Below are positions 47,946 to 58,335 of a DNA stretch of 64,000 bases, one piece after another. Origin of the DNA: Deinococcus frigens DSM 12807 (lineage in GTDB: Bacteria > Deinococcota > Deinococci > Deinococcales > Deinococcaceae); assembly GCF_000701425.1 (NCBI RefSeq), contig NZ_JNIW01000003.1, positions 62,001 through 126,000 of the forward strand, written 5' to 3'. How positions within the stretch are numbered: the stretch's first letter is position 1; the number at the start of each line of letters is the position of its first letter. The position numbers and the translations under genes are program-made. Under the pieces are notes generated by a model. The model searched no databases, was not told where the DNA came from, and saw only the letters and a list, made by a program, of their open reading frames with translations.

Positions 47946-48872
47946 ATGTCTAACACCAAACCTCATTTCCCCATCAAACGTCTGCTGGCCCTGGGCGCAC
48001 TGATCGGCGCAGGCGCGTATTACTTCAGCCGCGAGCAAAACCGCAAGGCGCTGGACGCCAAGCTGGCCGAACTGGGTCTCAAGGACGCCGCGCAGGACGT
48101 GGGCAGCAGCGTGACCAAGAGCTGGGAGAAGACCAGAGACGCCGCCGTCCAGGCCGGAAACGTAATCGCCGACAAGGCGAGTGAGGTCAAGGACGCCGCT
48201 GCTGAAGGTGGGGCCGGAGCCGCCGTGGACAAGGCCAAAGAAGTTGCGGGCGACGTGGAGGACGCCGTGGGCCAGGCCGCCGGGCAGGCCAGGGAGACCG
48301 CGCAGGATGCGGACAAGGCGGCCCAGAACAGCCTCCAGGACGTGTCGAAGGAAGTCAAGAAAGAGGACCAGGACGCTGCCGCCGGGGCACAGGACCGGGC
48401 CGAGCAACTGAAAAACAAGGCGTCGGATGCCGTGAATCAGGCCAGAGACAGGGCACAGGATGCGGCGGCGCAGATGCAGGACAAGGCCGAGCAGGTCAAA
48501 GACATGGCAAACGACGTGGGCAAGCAGGCCCAGGCAACAGCGAAGCAGGCCCAGAGCAAGGCATCGGACGCCGTGGATCAGGCCAGGGATTCCGCTCAGA
48601 AAGCCGGGGCGGCTGCGCAGAACAAGGCCGCCGACGCACAGAGCGGCACCCGCGACTTTATTGCCGAGGCGCGCGCCCAGGCCGAGAAGCAGGCCGAGAA
48701 GGACGCTGACGCGGCCATCCACCAGGGCAGCGATCTGAGCAGCAACGCCCGCAACGCCGCGCAGGGCGTGAAGGCCAACATGCAGAACGTGGCCCAGGAC
48801 GCCAAGGACACCGCACAGAAGACCGCGAACGATGTCAAGAACGCAGCCCAGGACATCAAGCGCAACATCTGA
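47946..48872 (+). CDS. LEA-like desiccation-protection protein with N-terminal membrane anchor
   Basis: 308 residues. A short hydrophobic segment (about 12-26, RLLALGALIGAGAYYF) is followed by 270 residues of Ala/Lys/Asp/Gln-rich amphipathic sequence with repeated 11-residue units such as KASDAVNQARD and KASDAVDQARD. This is the pattern of group 3 late-embryogenesis-abundant proteins; LEA-like proteins are known in Deinococcus and linked to drying tolerance. The segment could fold into long amphipathic helices on membranes or proteins as water is lost. ATG 47946 is 7 nt after TAGGCT (leaderless). A strong terminator follows. Confidence 0.85.
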   Translation: MSNTKPHFPIKRLLALGALIGAGAYYFSREQNRKALDAKLAELGLKDAAQDVGSSVTKSWEKTRDAAVQAGNVIADKASEVKDAAAEGGAGAAVDKAKEVAGDVEDAVGQAAGQARETAQDADKAAQNSLQDVSKEVKKEDQDAAAGAQDRAEQLKNKASDAVNQARDRAQDAAAQMQDKAEQVKDMANDVGKQAQATAKQAQSKASDAVDQARDSAQKAGAAAQNKAADAQSGTRDFIAEARAQAEKQAEKDADAAIHQGSDLSSNARNAAQGVKANMQNVAQDAKDTAQKTANDVKNAAQDIKRNI

Positions 48873-48890
48873 ACCCGGGCCAAAGTGAAG

Positions 48891-48914
48891 CCTCCCCATG
48901 TGGGAGGTTTTTTT
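48891..48914 (+). terminator. Intrinsic terminator after the LEA-like gene
   Basis: CCTCCC (48891-48896), loop CATGT, GGGAGG (48902-48907), then seven T residues. It is 18 nt past the stop codon, directly before the convergent kinase gene. Confidence 0.92.
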
Positions 48915-48926
48915 GTGATCCGAACG

Positions 48927-49793
48927 CTAGAGATGTTCCAGCGCAGCGTTCACGAACGCCCGGTGTCGCTGGCGCATCCGCCGCTCTACCCCAGCCTCCA
49001 GTCCCCAATTGCCCAGCCGTCCGCAGGGACGCAGGGCAGCGCGCAGGTCCCAGTACGGCAACCAGGCAAGGTGCGCGCCACTCAGAGCAGCGTACTCGCG
49101 CGTGAAGGCCTGCATGGCCCCTGCGCCCAGGAAAAACAGCAGTTCCAGCCGGGCGTTGCCCAGATCGGCCAGCGGATCGCCGTGCACGGCGTCTTCCCAG
49201 TCGATCACAGCGGACAGTTGGCCCCCAGACCACAGCAGGTTGCCCGGCCAGAAATCGCCGTGCAAGACAGCGGGCGTCTTCAAAGCAGGTGAGCCGAGCC
49301 GCTCCAGCGCGTTACGAATACGGCTTTCGGACAAGGATTCGTCGGCAATGGCGGGGCGTGGGGCGGGCGGCGCGAGAAACCGCAGGAACGGGAGATCGGT
49401 GCGGGCAAGAGCATGCAGACGGGCTAGAAAAGCGGCCATCTGGCGCACGCAATCCGGCCCATCGGCAGGCTGAAACTCGGTAGCGCCAGGCATGAAATCC
49501 GTGACCAGCAAGCCCGCCTCGAAATAATGCGGCAGAGGCACGGGCAGGCCAGCCGCGTGGAGCGCCCGCAGCAATGCGTCTTCCTGCCGGGCAATGTCAG
49601 GATTAGCCCGCAAGTCGTGCTGCCCATACTGGCGCACCACAAGACGTCCAATTTGCCCATTGGCCCGGCGAAATTCCAGCGCCGTCACGCGGGCGGAAAC
49701 GCCGCCAGTCAGGGGCCAGGAGTGGAGAAGTCGCGCTCCTGGCTGCACTTTCTGGACAAGCACCCTAAACTCAATCGGCGTCGCGTCTTCCAC
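48927..49793 (-). CDS. APH / fructosamine-kinase-like phosphotransferase
   Basis: 288 residues with a kinase-like fold. RLVVRQYGQ suggests the nucleotide-binding lysine equivalent, VLHGDFWPGNLLW is the catalytic loop and AVIDWEDAVHGDPLADL the metal-binding motif. Similar proteins phosphorylate antibiotics, fructosamines, homoserine or choline; the substrate here is unknown. GTG 49793 is the first start in frame, with no strong ribosome binding site. It is 13 nt upstream of the aldo-keto reductase gene on the other side and same-strand. Confidence 0.8.
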   Translation of the reverse strand: MEDATPIEFRVLVQKVQPGARLLHSWPLTGGVSARVTALEFRRANGQIGRLVVRQYGQHDLRANPDIARQEDALLRALHAAGLPVPLPHYFEAGLLVTDFMPGATEFQPADGPDCVRQMAAFLARLHALARTDLPFLRFLAPPAPRPAIADESLSESRIRNALERLGSPALKTPAVLHGDFWPGNLLWSGGQLSAVIDWEDAVHGDPLADLGNARLELLFFLGAGAMQAFTREYAALSGAHLAWLPYWDLRAALRPCGRLGNWGLEAGVERRMRQRHRAFVNAALEHL

Positions 49794-49806
49794 GCTCCAT
49801 CAACGC

Positions 49807-50643
49807 TCAGTCCCAGTCGGGGGCGACGCTGGCCGGGTTGGCGAGGCGTTCGCCCTGACCGTCCAGCGCGGCAATCCGGCCCATGTCCTCGTCGGAGAGC
49901 CTGAGGTCCAGCGCCTTCATGTTGCTTTCCAGATGTTCGCGCCTGGTGGAGGACGGAATCACCGAATACCCCTGCCCCATGGCCCAGGCCAGCGCCACCT
50001 GCGCGGGCGTGACGTCGTGCGCTCTGGCGATGTCCTGCAAGACCTCATCCTCCATGACCTTGCCCACCGCCAGCGTCATGTAGGAGGTCAGGTGGATGCC
50101 CTCCTGGCGCGCAAATTCGGCCAGCTTGCGGTTTTGCAAGTAGGGGTGAATCTCCACCTGATTGGTGGTGATGGGCAGATCACCCAGCAGTTCGCGGGCC
50201 TGTTTCAGCAGGGCAACCGTGAAGTTGGAGACGCCGATCTGGCGGGTCAGGCCCTGCGCGTGGGCGTCGGCCAGCGCGCCCAGGTATTCCCCGGCGCTCA
50301 CCGGGCCGCGCGGGGCGGGCCAGTGGATCAGGGCCAGGTCCACGGCGTCCACGCCCAGCTTGTCCAGGCTCTCGCGCAGGCTGGGAACCAGTTTGTCTGC
50401 GCTGTAGTTGTCGGGCTTGATCTTGGTGGTGATGTACAGCTCACTGCGGTCCACACCGCTGTCGGCGATGGTCTGGCCGATCTCGCCCTCGTTGTCGTAG
50501 CCCTGCGCGGTGTCGATGGCGCGGTAGCCAAGTTCCAGGGCCTCCCGGACGGAATCCTGGACCACCTGGCCCTTGAGGCGAAACGTGCCCAGTCCGAAGG
50601 GCGGCACAGTCGATGTTGACGCAGGCCAGTTTGATGCAGTCAT
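49807..50643 (-). CDS. Aldo/keto reductase (DkgB-like)
   Basis: 278-residue NADPH-dependent (alpha/beta)8 reductase. The catalytic tetrad is visible: Asp and Tyr in [11 protein letters not shown], Lys in YITTKIKPD and His in LALIHWPAP. The C-terminal cofactor loop is [14 protein letters not shown]. Related enzymes reduce 2,5-diketogluconate or methylglyoxal. ATG 50643 follows GGCGGG closely; the longer frame to 50883 overlaps fmt and is discarded. Confidence 0.9.
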   Translation of the reverse strand: MTASNWPASTSTVPPFGLGTFRLKGQVVQDSVREALELGYRAIDTAQGYDNEGEIGQTIADSGVDRSELYITTKIKPDNYSADKLVPSLRESLDKLGVDAVDLALIHWPAPRGPVSAGEYLGALADAHAQGLTRQIGVSNFTVALLKQARELLGDLPITTNQVEIHPYLQNRKLAEFARQEGIHLTSYMTLAVGKVMEDEVLQDIARAHDVTPAQVALAWAMGQGYSVIPSSTRREHLESNMKALDLRLSDEDMGRIAALDGQGERLANPASVAPDWD

Positions 50644-50719
50644 CCCGCCATGATGCCGCGCCGGGCAACCAGCGGACAAGGATCGTTTTTCTTTATGCGG
50701 CGTCTGCTCCCAGACCTGT

Positions 50720-51688
50720 CTACATCCGGGCTGGGGTCCACACCTCAAAGCAAGCGCCCACCTCCACCCCCGCCGAGGCCGCCCAGACCTGAGCGGGCTG
50801 GGCGCGGCGGGTCTCGGGCTGGACGGTCTCCACGCCCACCGCACCGTCCGCACAGGCGATGACCAGCCCGTTCGCATCCACACCCAGAATCTCGCCGGGC
50901 TGCCCCGCGCCCTCCGCCATTTTCAAGCCTCCCAGCTTGAGGCGTGCGCCGTCCAGAAACGCGGTTGTCTGCGGCCAGGCGGCCACACCCCGGGAGCGGT
51001 TGACCACTTCCCGCGCCGAATCGGTCCAGCGCACGAAGCCGTCCTCCTTGACCAGCATCGGCGCGTGGCTGGCCCCCGAGTTGTCCTGGGGCGTGGGGGT
51101 CAGGTCTCCCCGGCCCAGCCGCTCCAGCGCGGTGACGATCAGCCGCGCCGCCTGCCCCGCCAGCGCGTCCGAGAGGTCCAGACTGGTCCACTGCGGGGCA
51201 ATCGGCAATTGCTCTTGCAGCAGCACCGGGCCGGTGTCCATGCCGGGATCGGTCTGCATGATGGTGGTGCCCGTGACCGTTTCGCCGCCGATCAGCGCCC
51301 ACTGGATCGGCGCAGCCCCCCGGTAGGCAGGCAGCAGGCTGGTGTGGGTATTCAGGAAGCCGTATCTGGGAATGTCAAGCAGGGAGGCGGGCAGAATCTT
51401 GCCGTAGGCGCAGGTGACGGCCACGTCCGCGCCGCACGCCCGAAGTACCGTCCCAAACTCCGCGTTGCGCCGCAGCCGGACGGGCTGGGCCAGCGGCAGC
51501 CCCAGTTCGGCGGCCCGCGCCGCGACGGGTGGGGGCGTCAGTCTCAAGCCGCGCCCGACCGGTTTGTCCGGCTGGGCCACCACCAGCACCACCTCAAACT
51601 GGCTGCGAATGGCCTCCAGCACGGGCAGCGCGAAGGCCGGGGAGCCGAAGAAGGCCACCTTCAAACCGCAGTCCTCATGTGCCGCCAC
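50720..51688 (-). CDS. fmt: Methionyl-tRNA formyltransferase
   Basis: Formylates initiator Met-tRNA using 10-formyl-THF. 322 residues: [17 protein letters not shown], the catalytic [20 protein letters not shown] and [10 protein letters not shown]. The C-terminal OB-like domain is complete. The frame begins with GTG 51688, overlapping def by 14 nt; a TTG at 51664 with GAGG upstream would begin directly at LKVAFFGS and is a serious alternative. It is coupled to def, which later removes the formyl group. Confidence 0.95.
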   Translation of the reverse strand: MAAHEDCGLKVAFFGSPAFALPVLEAIRSQFEVVLVVAQPDKPVGRGLRLTPPPVAARAAELGLPLAQPVRLRRNAEFGTVLRACGADVAVTCAYGKILPASLLDIPRYGFLNTHTSLLPAYRGAAPIQWALIGGETVTGTTIMQTDPGMDTGPVLLQEQLPIAPQWTSLDLSDALAGQAARLIVTALERLGRGDLTPTPQDNSGASHAPMLVKEDGFVRWTDSAREVVNRSRGVAAWPQTTAFLDGARLKLGGLKMAEGAGQPGEILGVDANGLVIACADGAVGVETVQPETRRAQPAQVWAASAGVEVGACFEVWTPARM

Positions 51689-52355
51689 GCTCGCGGCGCA
51701 GACGGTCCGCCTGGGCCAGATCGCCGATCAATGTCTTGGACTTTTGCTGCAAGGCCAGCAGCTCCTTGCGGTAATCCTCGGTGACCTCGGGCGGCAGGCG
51801 GTCCAGGAACAGCACGCCGTCCAGATGGTCCAGCTCGTGCTGAAACACGCGGGCCAGGTAGTCCTCGGCCTCCAGAATTTGCGGGTTGCCGTCCAGATCG
51901 GTGTATTTCACCGACACGGCGCGGGCGCGCGGCACGCCTTCCTCGTAGATGCCGGGAATACTCAGGCAGCCCTCCTGGTAAGATTTATCCTTTTTCTTGT
52001 TCAGCACGCTGACCACCGGATTGATCATCACGAAGTCGCGCAGCACCCGCGAGCGCAGCGGGGTCTCGCTGCCCTCGTTCTCCTCCTCGTCGTCCTCGTA
52101 TTCCACGGCCACGAACATCCGCACAGGCAGGCCCACCTGGGGCGCGGCCAGGCCCACCCCACGCGCCTCGAACATGGTTTCCAGCATGGTTCGGGCCGCC
52201 TGGCGCACGCTCTGCGGCCCCACGCCAGGCACGTTCAGCGTGTTGGTCAGGGTCAGCGGTTTGGCCTTGCGGCGCAGGATCGGATCGCCGTACAGGCGCA
52301 GCGGGTACACGCGCGGCTGTGCGGGGGTCCAGGTGGGAGTCGTTTGCCCGGTCAT
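51675..52355 (-). CDS. def: Peptide deformylase
   Basis: Metalloprotease that removes N-formyl groups from nascent proteins. The three motifs are intact: GVGLAAPQ (66-73), EGCLS (128-132) and QHELDHL (172-178). At 226 residues it is longer than usual because of an acidic insertion EYEDDEEENEGSE (about 85-97) and an N-terminal extension. ATG 52355 has TAAAAC 6 nt upstream, a near match to the leaderless pattern. It is the first gene of def-fmt. Confidence 0.95.
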   Translation of the reverse strand: MTGQTTPTWTPAQPRVYPLRLYGDPILRRKAKPLTLTNTLNVPGVGPQSVRQAARTMLETMFEARGVGLAAPQVGLPVRMFVAVEYEDDEEENEGSETPLRSRVLRDFVMINPVVSVLNKKKDKSYQEGCLSIPGIYEEGVPRARAVSVKYTDLDGNPQILEAEDYLARVFQHELDHLDGVLFLDRLPPEVTEDYRKELLALQQKSKTLIGDLAQADRLRRERGGT

Positions 52356-52440
52356 GGTGCTGTTTTACCAGACCGGCGGGCAGTGGACAGGGCCACGGGT
52401 CAGGATGTCCAGGCTCCGGCAATTCGCGTTCCGTCCATGA

Positions 52441-52689
52441 TCACGGCCCGTCCCGGCGGCTGAAGACCATCAGGGTGGCCGCGCCGAGAGAGCCAGTCAG
52501 GCCCAGCACCAGTGGCAGATCATGGCCGCGCAAAAAGGCGTCGGTGGTTAGGGTCAGCCCAATAACGCTGGCGATCAGGGTCACGGCCAGCCCCGCGCAG
52601 GTCACCCCGCGCCGCGACACCTGAAAGCCCCAGCCCGCGCCCGCCAGCAGCAGACACAGCAGGCCCAGCCAGCCGCGAGGATCGTCCAT
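52441..52689 (-). CDS. Small hypothetical membrane protein
   Basis: 82 residues, three predicted TM segments (WLGLLCLLLAGAGWGF, CAGLAVTLIASVIGLTL, LPLVLGLTGSLGAATLMVF). No family recognised. ATG 52689 has TATGCT 7 nt upstream, so I take it over the earlier in-frame starts at 52743 and 52701. Confidence 0.6.
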   Translation of the reverse strand: MDDPRGWLGLLCLLLAGAGWGFQVSRRGVTCAGLAVTLIASVIGLTLTTDAFLRGHDLPLVLGLTGSLGAATLMVFSRRDGP

Positions 52690-52743
52690 TGCGGCGAGCA
52701 TAGCGCCCGGAACGCGGCAAGGGACACTACTGGGAGTAGTCAC

Positions 52744-53014
52744 CCCATGCTTACCGCAAAACTGTATGAATGAGCAAAATTACAGCAAAAACCAATCACT
52801 TTCAAGTTGTTAAATTTCTTTCATCCAGTCAAGGCAATCGATTTGAATTCGAGCGGCAGTTTTCAAGAATTTTTTATGCACCCATGAATTGAATCTGGCG
52901 CGAAAATTTTGAGATTGCGGGCGTCCATGCCCCTCGTCCCCTGTTACAGAGTGCCGTAAGACTTTACAAAACGAGGTCAGATCGTCCATACTCTACAGTT
53001 GGAGGCCAAACGAT
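52744..53014. other. AT-rich island upstream of the small basic protein gene
   Basis: About 270 bp, the most AT-rich stretch of the window, with runs such as TTGTTAAATTTC and GAATTTTTTATG. No gene can be supported. It probably holds the promoter of the next gene: TACTCT (52988-52993) is a candidate -10, with TTACAA 19 nt upstream. Curved AT-rich DNA, an UP element, a nucleoid-protein site or a small RNA are possible. Confidence 0.6.
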
Positions 53015-53434
53015 ATGGCTTATAAGAAACTCAGTGAGCAGGTCCATGAACTCAGCAATCCTCAACGCAGCGATACCTTTGTGAAGATGTTCCGTGACGC
53101 GGTACGTGACGGCAAGTTCGAGGCCGCTTACATGCCCGAACGCTTCACCATGCCCAAACAGTTCACGCGCCGGGGCAGCGAAGGCAGCTATCAGCGTGAC
53201 ACCAAGGAAATGCTGTTTGAAGTCACCCCCAAATTCGAGAAGTGGTTCGACGAAACCAACCGCGAGCTGGCCGCTGCACGCAAGGGCGGGACCATCAAGC
53301 CTTCCGTCGAGGCCATTGAGGCTGGACTGGTGGATTTCAAGCAGATGGCCGCCGAAACCCGCAAGAAGATGCAGGCCAGCTACCAAAAGGGCCAGACCCT
53401 GGGCCAGAGCCGCTCGAAGACCAAGCGCAAGTAA
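53015..53434 (+). CDS. Small basic protein of unknown function
   Basis: 139 residues with many charged residues and a very basic C-terminus (GQSRSKTKRK). The middle contains VTPKFEKWFDETNRELAAARKGG, likely helical. No family recognised; nucleic-acid binding is plausible from charge alone. ATG 53015 follows TTGGAGGCC, a good ribosome binding site, unlike the leaderless genes around it. An AT-rich promoter region and a strong terminator suggest a well-expressed monocistronic gene. Confidence 0.75.
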   Translation: MAYKKLSEQVHELSNPQRSDTFVKMFRDAVRDGKFEAAYMPERFTMPKQFTRRGSEGSYQRDTKEMLFEVTPKFEKWFDETNRELAAARKGGTIKPSVEAIEAGLVDFKQMAAETRKKMQASYQKGQTLGQSRSKTKRK

Positions 53435-53437
53435 ACC

Positions 53438-53520
53438 TTATACGAAATCCGTTTATCTCCTGCTCCCTCCCCTTGAATTTCGAGGTATTTCCAACACCTT
53501 TTAATCAAAGTCCGGGTCCA
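53438..53520. repeat. Degenerate copy of the small noncoding repeat
   Basis: TTATACGAAATCCGT at the left and AACACCTTTTAATCAAAGTCCG at the right parallel TGATACGGATTCCGT and AACACCCTTCAATCGGAGTCTG of the element at 31920-32057. The internal palindrome has decayed and the element is about 60 bp shorter. Confidence 0.55.
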
Positions 53521-53564
53521 ACTTAAACCGTCAGGAAAAGACATTCTGGATGCTTCTTATAATC

Positions 53565-53598
53565 ACGCTGTCAGGGGATTTAATCCTGACAGCGTTTT
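53565..53598 (+). terminator. Intrinsic terminator after the small basic protein gene
   Basis: ACGCTGTCAGG (53565-53575) pairs perfectly with CCTGACAGCGT (53585-53595) around a 9-nt loop, followed by TTT. The stem is 11 bp, one of the strongest in the window. Confidence 0.9.
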
Positions 53599-53632
53599 GA
53601 GTGTTCGCAACAACCTTCAGGCCACTGGAGGC

Positions 53633-54724
53633 TTATTTCAAATACAGGTCTGCGAAATACGGCGATCCGGTGTTGGCCCCCCGGCGAAGCTGGCCGTAGG
53701 GAATAACCACGCTCTCCGCGCAGGCCGACACGACGTGGGGCAGCGAATCGGGGGTCAGGGTCAGACCGCCGCTGCTCAGGGATACGGCGAAACTGTCCTG
53801 CATATCCCGCAGCACGTCGTCACACTCGGAAGCCGGATCAGAGGCGGAGGCACCCAGGTACAGCGCCCCCAGACGGGCCGGGGTCAGACTGGGCCACAGA
53901 CTGAGCAATGAAATGGGGCGGCCCTTGGCGCGGTCCAGAATCAGGCCCGTGGTGAAACTGTCGGGGTGCGCGCCGCCACAGTAGTAACCGACATCCTCAC
54001 GCAGGCTGAGCAACCGGGGGGTGAGCAGGGTTATGGCGGCGCGCATTTCGTAGCCGCCGCCGTCGCTGCCCGTTCCCTGGGGCAACATCGAGCGGCAGTC
54101 CAGGGTGGTCACGGCGTGTCCCAGCAAACGGTCTTGCAAGACGCTGTTCAGCGCGGCGCTGGCCCCGGCGGGCCGTGGGTAGGTCAGGCCGGTCAGTGGC
54201 TCCAGCGTGGACTGGCCATCGGCGGTCACCCTCCACGGATGGTTGAGCTTGAGGAAGGCCAGCGGATCGTTGCGCCGCAGCTTGAGCACGCCCAGCGACG
54301 GAAGCAGCTTGAGCGGCACGCGGCCCACGTCCAGCGGCTTCAGGACCACCTTCAGGGCCGCAGCCTTGCCGGGCACTTTCCAGCTTCCGCGCCATGCTCC
54401 CGCCCCCTCCTCCAGCGTAAAACAGCCGGTGACCGCCCAACGTTCCTCGGCGTCTGTGCGGACCTCCTCCTGCAAGATCAGGGTGTTGCCCTGGTGGAAC
54501 GGGGCCAGAAAGAGATCGTCGGCCTGCCCCGCGTAGAAGGAGCGGTGGGGGAAGTCGCCCGGTAAGCCCAGCCCCAGCGTGACGCCCGACGGTCCCACCG
54601 TGCCCGAATACACGCCCGCCCTGGCCCACGCCGGGAGACCGGGCACGCCACCGCACTTTTTCAGATCCTGCGCCCCCGCCGAGGCCGCCAGCGCCAGAAC
54701 GAGCAGACTGAGCCACTTATGCAT
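53633..54724 (-). CDS. Secreted protein with DUF3298/RsiV-like domain
   Basis: 363 residues. A signal peptide (MHKWLSLLVLALAASAGA) precedes a mature domain of two parts. The second (from about 215) contains YYCGGAHPDSFTTGLILD and PISLLSLWP, the pattern of the DUF3298/RsiV-PdaC C-terminal domain. Several cysteines suggest disulfides. The function is unknown; relatives are anti-sigma factors or peptidoglycan deacetylase partners. ATG 54724 is 6 nt after TACGCT (leaderless). Confidence 0.72.
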   Translation of the reverse strand: MHKWLSLLVLALAASAGAQDLKKCGGVPGLPAWARAGVYSGTVGPSGVTLGLGLPGDFPHRSFYAGQADDLFLAPFHQGNTLILQEEVRTDAEERWAVTGCFTLEEGAGAWRGSWKVPGKAAALKVVLKPLDVGRVPLKLLPSLGVLKLRRNDPLAFLKLNHPWRVTADGQSTLEPLTGLTYPRPAGASAALNSVLQDRLLGHAVTTLDCRSMLPQGTGSDGGGYEMRAAITLLTPRLLSLREDVGYYCGGAHPDSFTTGLILDRAKGRPISLLSLWPSLTPARLGALYLGASASDPASECDDVLRDMQDSFAVSLSSGGLTLTPDSLPHVVSACAESVVIPYGQLRRGANTGSPYFADLYLK

Positions 54725-54799
54725 GCCGGTAGCGTAGGCCTCTGGACACGGCAGTTGAAAGAGACCACGTCTCATTTTCCATCCCAACACAAACAATGG

Positions 54800-54827
54800 A
54801 AAAAGCTCCCTCTAGCTAAGCGGGAGC
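54800..54827 (-). terminator. Intrinsic terminator after the response regulator gene
   Basis: On the minus strand GCTCCC and GGGAGC form a 6-bp stem (54827-54822 with 54810-54805) followed by TTTTT (54804-54800). A second hairpin, GAGGCC/GGCCTC, lies directly upstream. Confidence 0.88.
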
Positions 54828-54849
54828 CGCTGAGGCCGACAGTCCGGCC

Positions 54850-55518
<669 letters not shown>

Positions 55519-55714
55519 AATCACCCTCTTGTGAGGCCCCTGTGGGCAGCCCCGAAAAAGCGCAGCGTCAGCGAGAGAGAAAGGCTGCCTCTGGCACGGG
55601 AAACTCCGCACCATGCGGCGGCGAGGTCTCCTCTGCTTTGAGACATGCTAGGGGGCAGGGCAGCGCTGGGCGCGCGGAAGCGGTTTACGCGTTCTTAACG
55701 GCATCTTGCACTTT

Positions 55715-55796
55715 CTTCAGGAACAGGTGCCGTCTTCAGGAACAGGTACAGCCTTCAGCAACGGGGAGCGGCTTCAGAAAGTGCCCGGGCCTTCAG
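55715..55796. repeat. Five direct repeats with exact 19-bp period
   Basis: CTTCAG occurs at 55715, 55734, 55753, 55772 and 55791, spaced exactly 19 nt. The first two units are nearly identical over 14 nt (CTTCAGGAACAGGT) and later ones degenerate. They lie between the small 105-residue gene and the response regulator gene. The rest of 55519-55714 holds no gene; TAGCAT (minus, about 55651-55646) is a possible -10. Confidence 0.85.
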
Positions 55797-56110
55797 GACT
55801 TCTCATCGGCATCAGGTACATGAACTGAATCCACCTGCACACCGTGGCGCAGCAGCAGGGTCTTCAAGCGTTGCATGGCCGCTACCGCCCGAGTGCGGTC
55901 CTGCCGCCGGAAGGCCACGGTCAGCCGGGCGCTGAGGCCGGGGCGCGGCTCCTGCGCCTGGATTTGCAGTGGCTTGCCGAAGGCCGCGTCGTGCATCACG
56001 TCCCGCAGGATGCGCGCAAAGGCCAGCTCATCCACGCCGTCCAGCGTGAAGGCAATGCCCTGCACGTCGCCAGGATTGGGGCCGGGACCCGGGGAGGAGG
56101 GAGCGTTCAT
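55793..56110 (-). CDS. Small hypothetical protein
   Basis: 105 residues, probably alpha/beta: GIAFTLDGVDELAFARILRDVMHD, then RLTVAFRRQDRTRAVAAMQRLKTLLLRHGV. It could be a small regulatory or ACT-like fold, but no family is recognised. The start at ATG 56110 is 7 nt after TACCCT (leaderless). It is divergent from the hydrolase gene with only 50 bp between start codons. Its stop codon falls inside the last of the 19-bp repeats. Confidence 0.65.
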   Translation of the reverse strand: MNAPSSPGPGPNPGDVQGIAFTLDGVDELAFARILRDVMHDAAFGKPLQIQAQEPRPGLSARLTVAFRRQDRTRAVAAMQRLKTLLLRHGVQVDSVHVPDADEKS

Positions 56111-56160
56111 GCCCGCCAGGGTAACGCGGAGCGGGCGGCGGGCTGCTCTACACTGCCCGC

Positions 56161-57120
<960 letters not shown>

Positions 57121-58335
57121 AGTCTCAGGGCAACCGGCCACAGCGGAGCCAGGCACAGCAGCAGGGCGGTCAGACCCAGCATCAGCCCCGGCGTGGGCAG
57201 CGGCAGGGCGGCCAGCCCCGCGCCCAGGCTGAGGCCCACGGCGTTGAGGGCCAGCAGCGCGCCGATCACGCGGCCCCGCACCTCCAGGCCCGTCAATTGC
57301 TGGGAGCGCGTGGTGGCCGCCACCTCCAGCAGACCCAGGCCGATGCCGAAAACGGCGGCTCCGGCCCACCAGGCAGCAATGGGAATGAGGACGAAGCCCA
57401 GCGTTCCGGCCACCAGCACCCAGCGCCCCGCGCCAATCAGGGCGTCCAGTGACCAGCGGGCCGCGAGCGGCGTGACCAGCGCGATACCCAGCAGCACGCC
57501 GCCCGAAATGAGCATCTCGAAAATGGCGTAATCGGCGGCCCCACGTCCATGCACGGCCATCTGCACCGGGGCACGGGTGTTCATGACGTTCATGGCGAGG
57601 TTCAGCGCAAAGCTCGTGCTCAGCATGGCCAGCAGCAGCGGTGAGGAGCGGATGGCGTCCAGGCCTGCGCGCAGGTCAACCAGCGGCTGGGAACGTCCGC
57701 CCGACTGTGCGGCACCCAGACGCGGCAGGGCCAGCGCCGCCGCGCACAGGGCCAGGATCAGGGGCACGCCCACCAGCAACGCGCCCGCCGCCCCGAGGGC
57801 GTGAATCAGCCATCCGCCCAGACCGTAGCCGATCAGCGGCGCGCCCATCAGCGCGCCGCTGCCCAGGCTGTTGGCGCGGGCTAGCGCGTCCGGCGCAACC
57901 AGGCGCGGCACCAGCGCGCTGCCCGCCGTGTAGGCCAGCGTGGACAGCAGCCCGTTCACGAACGCCAGCGCCAGCAATGCGCCCAGCGGCAGGCTGCCGA
58001 ACAGCCCCCACAGCCCGGCACCCAGCACCGCCAGGCCCCGCACCCCGGCGCTGAGGGCCAGCAAGCCGCGCGGAGCCATTCGGTCCGCCAGCCCGCCCAG
58101 CAGCGGCCCCAGGAAACGCGGCAGACTTCCGGCCAGCACCACCAGGCCCACCGGGCCTGCGCCGGTCAGCCCCCCCTCCCGCCGCCAATGCCAGAAACGG
58201 CAGGGCGACATACACGGTGGCGTCTCCCAGCGCGGTCAGGGACACGCCCGCCCAGTACAGCCAGAAAGCGCGGGGCAGGGCGGCGGCAGCGGGCGCAGTG
58301 GTCATACCGGCACTTTCCGGCGTACCCTACCGAAA

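Noticed and set aside
52747..52773. 8-codon ORF at the edge of the AT-rich island
   Set aside because: No TANNNT at the right distance and no ribosome binding site; not supported, unlike the prfC upstream ORF.
55715..55796. Possible CRISPR array
   Set aside because: Repeats are only 19 bp in period with 6-14 conserved nt, no unique spacers of constant length, and no cas genes.
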